Below are positions 35,855 through 47,082 of a stretch of DNA of 64,000 nt, piece after piece; within the stretch, counting starts at the first letter, position 1, and the number at the start of each line of letters is the position of its first letter. The notes beneath the pieces are model-generated. The model saw only the letters and a list, made by a program, of their open reading frames with translations. It made no database searches and had not been told where the DNA came from. Source of the DNA: Euryodendron excelsum (lineage: Eukaryota; Streptophyta; Magnoliopsida; Ericales; Pentaphylacaceae); contig CM065383.1 of the NCBI GenBank assembly GCA_033060915.1, positions 10,242,501 to 10,306,500 of the forward strand, read 5' to 3'. Made by a program: the position numbers and the translations under genes.

Positions 35855-36090
35855 AAAGACGATTTGATTGTGGAGATGTTGTAAATGCCAAAAGAAGTTC
35901 TCATCAAGAATAAAAAGATCAGTTGAAGAGGAATTGATTGTTAAAGAGATTGAAAATGCTCAAGAGAAGACCTCATCAAGAATGCAAAGATCAGTTGAAG
36001 AGAAATTGATTATTGAAGAGATTGAAAATGCTCAAGAGATGACTTCATCTAGTATGCAAAGATCAATTCAAGATAATATGATTGAAGTTG
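35855..36090 (+). repeat. 69-bp repeat, three units, in the third-family LTR
   Basis: The phrase agatcagttgaagag recurs at about 35922, 35991 and, diverged, 36060 (69-base spacing), each followed by gattg and then gattgaaaatgctcaagag. The sequence is purine-rich and non-coding. Confidence 0.7.
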
Positions 36091-36581
36091 CTGAGAAAGA
36101 AGACTCAAAATGATTGTCTGATCTCTACATGAAATCCAAGTGAAGAATTCTTCTACAATATAAAGAATCAACGAAAACTAGATGTATGAAGAGATTTCAT
36201 TAAGCCTGCAAAAGTCTCATTGAAGTGTTTTTAAAGAAGAAAGAAGAATTGCTGTCAAAGAGAAGAAATCAGAAATGAAGCTTGTGAAGCTCTATGCAAT
36301 TGAGGAAGCTTAGCATTGAAAGAGATATTCTACAATGAAAGAAGAAAGCTTTGTAAATGAAGAAGAAAAGATGAATATTGATCTAATGAAGCTCTGATAG
36401 TTTGAAAGTCAAGAGAAGATCAATATCCAATGATTGATTCAATCCAAGTTGAATAGAAGTTAACTTTGATGAGTTAAAGATATTTGATTGATCATCATAC
36501 CCCAAAGAAATACTCCTTGAAGATCTTATACCAGTGCTAAGATGAGGTGGATCATTAGAAGTCAAAAAGAAAATTTCTGGA

Positions 36582-37090
36582 CAATGAGGGGACTCATAGA
36601 AATGAGGAATCGCCTCTTGATTACAGAAGAAAAAGGCCTAAAGAACAAATGAACAATGAGGGGACTCATGGAAATAAGGAGTCGCCTCTTGATCACAGAA
36701 GCAAAAAGGCTTGAAGACAAAATGAACAATGAGCGGACTCATGAGAAATGAAGAGTTGCCTCTTAATCACAGAAGCAAAAAGTCTGGAGACCAAGTAGAC
36801 AAAGAGTAGACTCATTGAAATAAAGAGTCACCTCATGGAGACAGACGCAAAGGCTTGAAGATGACATGATCAATGAGCGAACACATGAAGACAAAAAGCC
36901 GCCTCATGACAACAGAAGTAAAAGGCTGAAGATTGAATGAACAAAGAACGGACTCCTGAAGATGAAAAGTCGTTTCATGAGAGCAGAAGCCCAAGATGTT
37001 AAGACAGAATGAACAAGGAGTCGCCTCATTGATATGAAGAGCGGACTCATAAAGTCAGTGAACAACATCTGGTAAATACAGAAGCAGAAA
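36582..37090 (+). repeat. 71-73-bp tandem array, seven units, upstream of the LTR TATA box
   Basis: Units begin with caatgagcggactcat-type phrases at 36582, 36654, 36727, 36800, 36871, 36942 and 37014. Each contains a gtcgcctc phrase and an acagaagcaaaagg phrase. The array ends about 130 bases before the TATA-like tttatatac and so occupies the enhancer position of U3. The minus-oriented copy at 43131-44813 has no such array but instead carries palindromes. Confidence 0.85.
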
Positions 37091-38719
37091 GTGTCGCCTT
37101 CACAAACCTGGAGCCAACTCTATGGATATAACGGCTATTTTTCTTAACGTTATAACGGACTGGACGTGCATTAATGATACCCAACAACCTCCAACGGATG
37201 GAATCAATGCAAGGGTTTATATACTAGCCTCCAACTGCATTTATAACCAAGAATCAAGAGGAAGAAACAACAAGAGACAAGAATCACTAATCAACCAAAT
37301 ATTCCTGAACATTCTTCATGTTTTATTCTTGTGAGCTCAGATTGTGATATCTACTCTTGCTAGAGAGTGTGTGAGTTACTTGTATACTTTTATACACTTG
37401 TAATTAAGAGTTTGAGAGTTCTCTTGTGAAAGCAAAACTCTTGTAAGTTTGAGTGGAGCTTGGACAAAACCACTTGGAGATTGAAGAGCTCGGTGAGGAG
37501 TTCTTGTATAGTGAGCTGAGCACTTTGTCAATCAGTAGCCCATCTTGTAATAGGTGATTACATAGTGGAAGAAGACTTTAAGGAGGTCTTGGGGTGAGGA
37601 CGTAGACCACGGTTTGTGGTTGAACCTCGGTAAATTTGTGTCTCTCTTCTATTGCTCTGTTTTCTTTATTTTCACTGATTACATCGCATCACATATAAAT
37701 TAATCACTATTACTTTGCTTAGATTAATTTTAATTAATCTTAACCAGCATTAATCTTTGAAAAACCCAATTCACCCCCTTCTTGGGTTGCCTTTTGGACC
37801 AACAAAGTCTACTACCTCTGATACACTATTCTAGGGGTTCTTGTCCCTTTTCGGCTTTCTAGGCCATTCCAGGCCATTCAAATCATTCACGGACCTTTCG
37901 GAGTCACTCCTAGTGAAGCTAGGCTAAAAATTGCATGGTAGTCACTAATACAAGCGCCCAAATCTTTTGAAGATACGTTACTTGCCAAACTTAAAACTTT
38001 CCTAACTGGCTGGTGCCACTAGTAGTAGCGCTAAGCCAAATATTGGCCTAGTGCCACTCCTAGTGGCGCTAGAAGGAATTTTTTCCTAGCGCCACTGCAA
38101 CAAGCGCCAGGTCAATCCTCTCTCTATAAATATAGAGCCTCCTCCAGCGTGAAAGAGCTTTGCAAACTCAGTCTAAAAACTCTCTTCTTTGATACACAGA
38201 GCTCGTAGCCTTCCCAAACCCTAGTCTTCTTTAGGTTTTCCAAGCCCTAGCCCCCATACACTAAACCTTAGTATATATACACTCCTATACACTCACATAC
38301 ACCCCTATACACTCCTACACTAGCTTCCAAAGCTTCCATTGAAGACTCGAAGTGCTGTAACTCCGAAGCTTTGGAAGATAAGAACAAGCTCTCGAATATC
38401 AAGGCGAAGACCGAAGCAAAGCAAGAAAAGCAAGGCGTGCAAAACAAAGTGAATAAAGAAGATACAAGGTAGGCTTTCTATTTACGTTTACACAACTTCC
38501 CCCTTCTCTTTTCTCTCTCTTAATTCACTTGGGTTTTCTTCTATTTTAATCCCGCATCTTCTTCCCCCCCTTTCTTGCATGCTTGAAACAAGGGACTTCC
38601 CTATCCATGTGTAGGAGTAGGCTATTGAAAGTCATCGTGTCAGCCCCCTTGATTATGTGGTGAAGCCTTTAACCTTGTATGTTCATGACCCCAATTTGCA
38701 TTGTGCATATCATGATCTT

Positions 38720-40600
38720 TCATCTCTCCAAAATTTGTTTTCAAACTTGTTTTCAAAACTTGCATCAAAATATTTTTCAAAACTTACATTTAAAATTTCT
38801 TCTTCAAAACTTATTTTCAAAATCACAATCCTAAGGTGATTCTAGCACTTTCATAGTTAGGGTTGCCTTAGAAAATTGTTACATTTAAAGTGACTAATAT
38901 GATCCATATTTTCAAATCATTGTTGTTTTCAAACCACAATCTTAGAAGGGTTTTTATCTTCTTATGGTTAGAATCGTTTTAGGAAAGTGTGATATTTTTA
39001 GAGGCTTACAAAAGTTCATATTCAAATCCCTTTTCGAATTACTTTTCAAACTTACTTTCCAAAACCTCTTTTTAAATCCTCTCCAAAATCTCTTTTCAAA
39101 TCTACTTTCTAAAACTCTCTTCAATCTCCTTTCCAAAATTGTTTTCTAAAACTTTCCTTCAATGACTCACTTTCTTAAAAACTCCGTTCAAACCCCTTTC
39201 CAAAAAGCTCTATTCTAAATTCACTTTCTAAAAATGCTCCCCAGGTTTCTTTCCTAAAAACTCTTTTCAAAAACTCTTTTCCAAAAAACTCTTTTTTCAA
39301 GTTTACTTTCTAAAAACTCCTTTTTAAGATTTTCTTCCAAAAATCTCTCTTTCTAAAAACTCACTTTCTACAAAAACTCTTTACCTTGGAGCCCAAGTCA
39401 AGCCTTAGAGCCAACGATTAAGAAACCCTAATTTTTCATTCCTAAAACATGATTTTCAATCTTGCCTTAAAACCTAGGTTTCCAAAACCTTCTTTTTACA
39501 TCAATATCATATATTTTCAAAACTTATTTTCTTCCCCAAAATATAGAATTTTCAAAACTTCATCTTTCTAATTCCATGTCTAATCCAATATTCCCTTTAG
39601 GAAACCCAATCTAATCTTCCTTTTAGGAAACCCAAATTAAATCTTCCCTTTAGGAAACCAAATTCAATCTCTCATTTAGGAAACTAGATCCAATCCTCTG
39701 TTTTTGGAAGCAAAAATCAAATAATCTCTTTCTTAAAAACGAAATCCGAATATTTCCTAATTCGAATCCTTCCTAATCTCATACCTTCCTAAAACTTAAG
39801 TTTCCAAAACTTGAATTTTCAAATCTTTCATAATCTAAATCTTCCCTAGTTCCAACCTTTTTTAATTCCACACCTTTTCAAATTTTAACTTTTCAAATCT
39901 AAGTTTTCGAACTTTTCTTAAATTCACATCTTTCTTAATCTCAAGTATTTCTAAATCTCAAATCTTTCCAAAATCCTGAACTTTCTAAATTTTTAATATT
40001 TCTAAATTCAAAATTTTTTTAAGTCAAAACTTTCTAAATTTGAAACTTTCTTAAGTTAGAACTGTCTAAATTCTAAACTTTTCAAACTTTAAATCTTTCT
40101 TAAACTAAACTTTTCCTAATTCAAACTCTTTTCAAAAATCAACTCTTTCTTAAAAAGTAAACTTTACTAAATTTTAAACATATTTCATATTTCAAAACTT
40201 TCTAATTTTAATTTTTTCCTAATTTGAAACTTTCCTAAATCGAAACTTTCTTAAATCAAAACTTTTCTAATTCGAAATCTTTCCTAAAATAAAACTTTCT
40301 TAAAACGGAACTTTCCTATTTTCAAACTTTTGTAATTTAAACTTTTCCTAAATCCAATCTTTCCCTAATCTTCTAAATCCAACATTCGAATCAAATTTTT
40401 CTTAAACCTCAAGTCTTTCCTAAATCTTATCTTTCTTAAGTCTCAGTTTCCTAAAACTCTATCTTTCCAAATCTAGTCCGAGTTCTCTTCCAAGGGCCAA
40501 GTCATCTTGTAAGTTCAATTTTAGGTATAAGTTCAATCCTGATTTTCTAATCTTCTAATTCGAATTCTAACTCAATTTCTTTTTCCAATCAAAATCTTCT
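38720..40600 (+). repeat. G-poor degenerate tract, second copy
   Basis: This is the counterpart of 23470-25350 in the other giant LTR, made of ctttcctaa, ttcaaa and aacttt variants with few G. It keeps its position between the promoter leader and the gggatacgtagg phrase (about 40649-40660). Confidence 0.75.
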
Positions 40601-41438
40601 ATTTTCAATCCAACTCTTATCTGAACTACAGCTGACCTGATTCCTCCAAAGGGATACGTAGGTAATTCTCATGGGTGCAGTCATCACTTTTTTTCAAATC
40701 TCAAATTCCATAATTTTTTTCAAACTTCCAATTCCAAAAATCTACTTTCAAATCTCTATTTCCAATTTCTAAAACTTTCTTTCTAAAATCAAGTCTATCT
40801 TTTCAAATCCATTCCAATTTCAAATCAAATCTATTTCTAAAATCGAATCAAGTCTTTTCAAATCTAATTTTAAAATCAAATCTTTTTTCTTGCACTTGCA
40901 TATCATGCATCATTTTTTTAAATATTCTTTTCTAAAGTGGATAGTTTTGGACATTTAGTAATCAAAGAGTTTAATGGGTGAATCTAGGGTGAATAGAAAT
41001 GTAGATACCGTAAGGACGGAGTAGGGTGATGACTTAGTGAGTCTTTCCTATACGTAACTAACCTCGGAACTTAGGATCACTGTTTTTAAAAGACGAAATG
41101 GAGTTATTTTCAAAAAAAGGCTTAAATTTTTTCAAGGATTGCCAAACAACCTATTTTCTTAAAAACCCTCTCTTGAGGAAGTATTTTCAAAAATCGTTTT
41201 CAAAAACCCTAAGTGTAGTCTTCGAATTGTGCTTAGTTTTTAGGTGACTTAACTCACCTTAATCAAGTTAGGTGGCGACTCCAAATATTTTTCAAAAGCC
41301 CTTTATTCAAATCAATTTTTCATTCAAACCTAGTCATACTCATTCTTCTAGGAGGATAAGTTCTAACGAGAAAGTACATTATTTTTCCCGCTTGTGTATG
41401 TATTCCTCGAGTGCGAAAAATCTGAGCGCTACAGATAC

Positions 41439-43130
41439 CTTGCGTAGATTAGTTAATTTGGATTTATTGCCTAAATTTGAGATAAATGCCAATCATAAGT
41501 GTGAGACATGTGTAGAAGCGAAATTGACTAGAACACCGTTTAAATCAATTGAAAGAAGTACTGAACCATTGGAACTAATTCACAGAGACATTTGTGACTT
41601 GAACTTTGTTCAAACTAGAGGAGGTAAAAAGTACTTTATAACGTTCATTGATGATTGTACTCATTGTTATCATGTGTACTTGCTGAGGAGTAATGATGAA
41701 GCATTAGAAATGTTTATACACTACAAAAATGAGATTGAGAATTAAAATAGCCAAACGATTAAGGTGGTGAGAAGTGATAAAGGTGGTGAATATGAAGCAC
41801 CATTTGCTCAGTTTTGTTCTGAACATGGTATTATTCACTAAACCACTATACCTTATTCTCCATAGCAAAATAGGAATGTTCAACCAAAAAATTGTACTCT
41901 TAAAGAGATGATGAATGTTATGTTGATAAGTTCTGAGCTACCACAGAATTTGTGGGGGAAAGCATTGCTTTCTGTCAACTATGTTCTCAACAAAATACCC
42001 CACAAGAAACTTAGTAAAATACCTCATGAATTATGGAAAGGTTGAGCACTTTCTTATAAATTCTTAAGTGTGGGGGTATTTGGCCAAAGTGGCAGTTCCT
42101 ATACCTAAAAAGGTTAAAATAGGACCAAAAATAGTTAAGTGTATATTCATAGGCTATGCTAGACATAGTAGTGCATATCGGCTCTTAATTCAAATGTTTA
42201 AACTTTCAGACATATATGTTAACACCATAATGGAGTTTAGGAATGCGTCATTCTTCGAGAATGAATTTCCATATAAGATTGCACAAGAATCTAGTTCTTT
42301 TAAAAGAACTTATGATGTAGTAGTGAACCAAGACCCTAGGTCTTTGGATAAAGGAAATGAGATTGAACCTAAATGGAGTAAAAGAGCAATGACTACAAAA
42401 ACTTTTGGTCTTGAGTTCCCAACTTTTTTGTTAGAAAATAATCCTTAAAGTTTCAAAGAAGCAATGTCCTCTCCAGAAGTCCCTGTGTGGAAAGAGGCTA
42501 TTAATAGTGAAGTTAAATCCAGCTTGCAAAATCACAATTGGGAACTAATGGATCTTCCACCTGGTAATAAACTTTTAGGGTACAAGTGGATCTTCAAGAA
42601 GAAGATGAAAGCAGATGGATCAATTGATAATTATTAGGCTCGACTTGTAGTCAAAGGCTACAAGTAGACCAAGGGAGTGGATTACTTTGATACGTATTCA
42701 CCTGTAACAAGAAGAACATACATTCGTATGATAATTGCCTTCGCAGCATTGCATAATCTTGAGATTCATCAAATGAATGTTAAGATGACTTTTTTAAATG
42801 GTGATCTAAACGAGAAAATTTATGGAACAACTTGAGGAATTTGTTGTCCTTGGCTAAGAGAAGAAGGTTTGCAAACTTGTATGAACTAAAACAAACGCCC
42901 AAACAATGGCATGAGAAATTTTATAATGCTATGCTGTCAAATGGATTTAAAATTAATGAATATGATAAGTGTGTTTATGTGAGAAACACTTCAACTGGGT
43001 ATGCCATTGTGTGTCTATATGTTAATGATATGATTATAATTGGTAGCAATGAAGATATCATCAAAGCTACTAAGAAAATGTTAAATAGTAAATTTGATGT
43101 GAAAGATCTAGGTGTTGCTGATGTGATACT
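41439..43130 (+). pseudogene. Copia integrase and reverse transcriptase, degenerate
   Basis: This continues the copia polyprotein after the nested LTR. It reads [20 protein letters not shown], then the integrase zinc Cys pair (CETC) and [11 protein letters not shown] and [16 protein letters not shown] of the integrase core, followed by VVRSDKGGEYEAPFAQFCSE. The RT follows (AMSSPEVPVWKEAINSE, GYKWIFKKKMKADGSID, LYELKQTPKQWHEKFYNAM). At least five in-frame stops and one frameshift near 42828 are present. The RT active-site box reads YVNDM where copia elements have YVDDM, so a metal-binding Asp is lost. The reading ends at FDVKDLGVADVIL, where another LTR begins. Confidence 0.85.
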
Positions 43131-44813
43131 TGTTGGCCTAAATGGCAACCCAAGAGGGGGGTGAATTGGGTTTATCGAAAATTAATAGTAATTAAGACTA
43201 ATTAAAAATTAATCTAATCAATAAAACAATAATCAAGATACATAAAATGCAGTGTAATCAAAAGGGAAATGAAAAACAGAGCAAGAGAAATCACACCAAG
43301 AATTACCGACGTTCAACCACAATTCATAGTCTACGTCCTCACCCCAAGATCCTCTTGAAGTCTTCTTCTACTATGCAATCTCCAATTACAAAGTAAGTGC
43401 TAATTTACCCAGTGTTTAGCTCATTTTTACACAAAAATTTCTTCCCAAGTTCTTCCAGCAACCAAGTGATTTTGTCCAAGATCCACTCCAACTTACAAGA
43501 GTTTTTCTTCTACAAGAGAACTCTCAAACTCTCACTTACAGGTGTATGAAGTTGTACAAATGGAAATACAAACTCTCTATCAAGAGTGGATAGGAAAATA
43601 AAAGCTCACTTAATGCCAAAATGAAGATAAAAGGAATATTCAGATTTTCTCAGCTTGATCAATAAGTGGTTTTTGTTTTTCTTGTATCTTTTATATATAA
43701 ATGCAGTTGGAAGCTTGTATATAAACCTTTGTATTGATTTTGTCCGTTGGTGGTTGTTGGGGCTCATTTAATGCAAGTCCAGTCTGTTATAACGTTAGAA
43801 AAACTAACCGTTATTTCCTAAGTGTCGACACTTGGTTTCATGTATCAACACATTTGGTTTGCATTTTCCAGATGTTGTCCACAGTCTTCATGTGTCGACA
43901 CATCAACTCCATGTGTCGACACTTGATCATTCTATCTTCAAACTTTTTAGCTTCTGTCTTCATGTGTCGACACATTGTCCAGAAAACTTCATTCATTCTA
44001 CCAATAATCAAGTTCAGCTTCAGCAATACAATAAGATCTTCAAGGAGTCTTCTCTTTAGGGTATGATGATAGATCAAAGTCTTCAATTCATCAAAGTTGT
44101 CCTTTATTCAATTTGGATTGAATCTATCATTTGATGATCATTTCTTCTTGGTTTTCAAACTGCCAGAACTTCATTCCGTTACTGTTGAGCTCTTCTTCTT
44201 CATTGTCGAGCTCTCTCTTTTTCATTGCCGAGATCTTTCTTTTTGCTGCACATCATTCTTTCTTCTTTAGGATCACTTTAATGAGTCTTGAACACCTTCA
44301 TTTCTCTGAATATATATCATCTTCATTGATTCTTTACATCCTAGATGAAGTCTTCATTTGGATTCTTTGTAGAAACTTTGCAATTAAGATGAATTTGCTT
44401 CTGAAACATCTTCAACCTCTTCAAAATCAAGTCATCTTCAATTGATCTTTGCACACTTGATGAAGTCTTCTTTTGAATATCTTCAATTTCTTCAAATTCA
44501 AGTAAACTTCATTAAGTCTATGCATACTTGATGAAATCTTCTTTTGAACACTTTCAATCTCTTCAAATGCAAATCATTTATTTAAAGTTGGAATAGGTGT
44601 CATTACTTTGTTTGGTGTATTGCATGACTCTTGGTGCATTGTTTGAACTTAGCTTGTTATGCATCCACTTTGACATATATTTGACTTTAAGTTAAAAACT
44701 TTAAGTCTAAATTATAATCTTTATTAATATGCACACTAAGCAAATGCATTAATAAAATAACACAAGATTTAGTCATCATCAAAATCAACATGTGGATCAA
44801 CCATGAGTCAACA
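43131..44813 (-). mobile_element. Third-family LTR, minus orientation, interrupting copia RT
   Basis: On the + strand it starts TGTTGGCCTAAATGG and ends gagtcaaca. Read on the minus strand it matches the start and end of the solo LTR at 35464-37804. A TATA box (minus tatatataaaag) lies at about 43690-43702. Four copies of a 12-bp palindrome around GTGTCGACAC lie upstream of it (43821, 43891, 43912, 43963). The flanking 5-mers (atact, atctc) do not match. The right flank read on the minus strand is a polypurine tract, so this is the 3' LTR of a larger, truncated element rather than a solo LTR. Confidence 0.8.
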
Positions 44814-44830
44814 ATCTCTCTCTTTTTTAT
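44814..44830 (-). other. Polypurine tract of the minus-oriented third-family element
   Basis: Read on the minus strand, the bases directly before the LTR are aaaaaagagagagat, a classical primer for plus-strand synthesis. This identifies the adjacent LTR as the 3' one and the sequence to its right as internal element sequence. Confidence 0.65.
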
Positions 44831-45607
44831 AAGGATAAACCTTTGCAAATGAAATTGATATATGATTGAATGAAATAAACAAGATTAGATTGCATACCAA
44901 TAGAAAACTCCCCTTTTGTTTTATAATTTGACAACTGATGCTTAAGAGACAAACAAACTTTTCAAAAAACAACTCTCAAGGAGTTTTACCATGAGGTCTC
45001 ATGGAGTTATTATCAATCAATTTCAAGACAGATTGAGGGAAATAATTCATGTTACTCCCCCTAAGAATATGCTCTACATTTATCAGTTATCACTCATTTT
45101 ATTTCCACTCAATGCCATATGCAATCAAGTAACCAATATCAATTCATCAAACATTCATTGTTTATTTTACATTAATTCTTGTCCAATTCTTCTCCCCCTT
45201 TTTTGTCAATTCATCAAAAAGAAAGAAGAAACATGTGTATCACAAATAGGTACAATAGCAAAAAATTTTTTATAACAAAATAAATTGTGTAATCAGAAGA
45301 GCAATCAAGCAATTAAGACATCAAATTTGCAAAAAAGCAAGATCATATTTCATTAAACACAAAAAAAATGTTATTACAAAATGTTGGACAATTGATGTCC
45401 ACAAAATGTGTAACAGAATATGTAACAGGACCATGGAGTAAAGGCTTTCATGTTAGAGAATTTTGGAGGAAGTTAAGGAGATGAGGAGGGAGAGGGGGAT
45501 AGTTCAACTGGATCAAAGGCATCATTGGAAGGGCCAGAAGGGTATCGAGGCTTTATACAATATTGCCGCTTGCCCAAAGGTCTAGAGACAGGGACAAATG
45601 ATGTGAT

Positions 45608-46132
45608 TCACTTGGCTGGACTATCTCTCTTCCTTGGGACATCAGATAGACTATCCCCAAACTCATCCGTCGTGTCCTCGTTGTCAGAACCTTCCTCTTG
45701 TTCCTCTTCTTCTCGAGTACCTACTGGAGTCTCATGATCAATATCAAATTTTTGTTCTGCTGCATTTTCCTCTTGACCAATTTCTTCTTCTTCTGCTGCT
45801 TTCTCTTCCTCAACATCAATTTCATGAGCCTTTTTCAATTGAGTCACATTTTGCTTAAGGCTTTTTAACTGTTTCAGCCCATCATCAAGTTTCTGGTTCA
45901 TGCTTTGAAGCATATCCATCATATTTCACAGAAGTTCATCAGCTTGAGTGCCTTCAAGAGATTGGGCTAGGGGTTTTAGAGGTCTAGAAGCAGATGCTCT
46001 TCCGTGGGGAGTACTACCATGAGCAACTTTCTTATGCCTTGGAACCCATTGGCCATTTACTTTCTTGTAGCCCATCCTGCCCGGGGTGTACTTACTGTAT
46101 TCATCGCTATTTGCGTACAGTACAATAGTCAA
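45608..46132 (-). pseudogene. Internal open frames of the third-family element, acidic coiled-coil protein remnant
   Basis: Two minus-strand frames follow each other in the orientation of the element: 46132-45926 (GYKKVNGQWVPRHKKVAHG, basic) and 45922-45608 (MMDMLQSMNQKLDDGLKQLK, then long Glu/Asp-rich runs). A single TGA/TAA separates them in a region that reads through, so they were probably one protein. The second part is predicted to be a coiled coil with an acidic tail. It lies before the 3' LTR and has no RT, protease or integrase motif. I do not recognise the family; it may be a gag-like or accessory protein of a non-autonomous element. Confidence 0.4.
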
Positions 46133-46357
46133 TCAATAATAGGAAGAGCACAGAATCATATATATAATGACAAGTCACGACATATATGTCATAAACATAA
46201 TACTATGAAACAATTGCTTTCGAATGGGATAATTTCCATTAATTATATTAAGTCAAAGGATAATATTGCGGATTTGCTTACGAAAGGCTTGACACAAGAT
46301 CAAGTAGAATCTTCATCGAAGGGGATGAGCCTAAAGCTTATGAATGAAAAGTTACCA
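46119..46357 (+). pseudogene. Copia RNase H C-terminal end
   Basis: The end of the copia polyprotein reads NSQSIIGRAQNHIYNDKSRH, then CHKHNTMKQLLSNGIISINY and IKSKDNIADLLTKGLTQDQV, ending at a TAA. The middle of RT and most of RNase H, between 43130 and 46119, are missing and replaced by the third-family element. A plain insertion therefore does not explain the structure; a deletion or recombination also occurred. The non-coding copia 3' region continues to about 46840. Confidence 0.8.
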
Positions 46358-46840
46358 TAATGGCAACCCAACTTAGCTGATTGGAGATCCTAAGATCTAG
46401 GTTCAACGGGATAATTGAATTGTGTGTGACTTAGGACAAATCACTGAGGAACTCGTTCCACTATCCATTCCTATAATGAAATAGTGATAACCCTATAGCA
46501 GTTGATCAGGATAAGCTATGTTTTTAATGATTCTTATATCTTGAAAATCTAAGTAGAGTATGGTGGGATACTCTTAATAAGTAATCACCTATATAAGTGT
46601 GAAGGAGTAGTTTCTATGAGAATTGTCGAGGCTCAATTCTCTAAAGCACTTATGAAATTACCCAGCATGGTTCAAGGCCAAAATGAACCCAATGATCAGG
46701 ACCACACAGTGTACAGAAAGGAATCATGAGAGTATTGTTGTTTTGGTTATGCAAACAGTTGAATAGTTTAAGTTATTATGTTCACTGATTAACTAAATAA
46801 ACCCGACAGTATTTCACTAGAGAAGGTTGAAACTGTATAA
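46358..46840 (+). mobile_element. Copia post-pol region
   Basis: This non-coding stretch follows the copia stop codon (caacccaacttagctgattg, then gatctaggttcaacggg). It is present in inverted orientation at about 48240-48870, showing that two members of one copia family lie tail to tail. It ends directly at a minus-oriented LTR; the expected + oriented 3' LTR is absent. Confidence 0.6.
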
Positions 46841-47042
46841 TGCAATACTAGCAGTATAAGCATGCTAACATAAGAACATTACAGATCATAAGCATAATGA
46901 TATACAACCTTGTAAATACTTATAGTAGACACGTTAACTCCAAGAACACTAAAACTATAAGGCAACTGGAAGCATTAAATATGCAAGAAAGATCATTTGA
47001 TCAAGTCGAGTTAAACCACTCTTTTCTTAAGACAGATTCGCC

Positions 47043-47043
<1 letters not shown>

Positions 47044-47080
<37 letters not shown>
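47044..47080. repeat. Run of 37 C
   Basis: The tract is an uninterrupted C run in the LTR. The sibling LTR fragment has only ccccccctcccccc at the same place (about 30882-30896), and the + LTR has ggggggcg near 32429. Its length may be an expansion or a sequencing/assembly artefact. It generates an apparent poly-proline in an open frame that is not a gene. Confidence 0.9.

Positions 47081-47082
<2 letters not shown>

Larger units (their letters stand above)
35464..37804 (+). mobile_element. Solo LTR of a third family, nested in the giant LTR
   Basis: The element starts TGTTGACTCAAGG and ends GGACCAACA (TG...CA with the 5-base inverted ends TGTTG/CAACA). It is flanked by perfect aagtc duplications at 35459-35463 and 37805-37809. 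It contains no gene. A TATA-like tttatatac lies near 37217. The right part (gtgaggacgtagaccacgg, the phrase caattcacccccttcttggg) matches the minus-oriented LTR at 43131-44813. Its length of 2.34 kb against 1.68 kb for that copy is largely due to repeat arrays in U3. Confidence 0.87.
34197..41433 (+). mobile_element. Second giant solo LTR, nested in copia (7.2 kb including an insertion)
   Basis: It starts TGTAAGTATC and ends GCGCTACA, matching the element at 20657-26252 in order: the opening ctcggca phrase, the aaaatgaccaaaatgcc phrase, the GGCGC-rich promoter, ctataaatatag, the G-poor tract, gggatacgtagg and gtgcgaaaaatctgagcg. The flanks are gatat (34192-34196) and gatac (41434-41438), one base different, as expected for an aged 5-bp duplication. 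Removing the element joins the copia reading at VDYD-TLRRL. About 2.34 kb of it (35464-37804) is a later insertion, so the LTR proper is about 4.9 kb. It is shorter than its sibling mainly because it lacks the 81-bp array. Confidence 0.85.

Noticed and set aside
43126..44818. Target duplication around the minus-oriented third-family LTR
   Set aside because: The flanking 5-mers atact and atctc do not match, and the polypurine tract at the right side shows that internal sequence follows, so no duplication is expected there.
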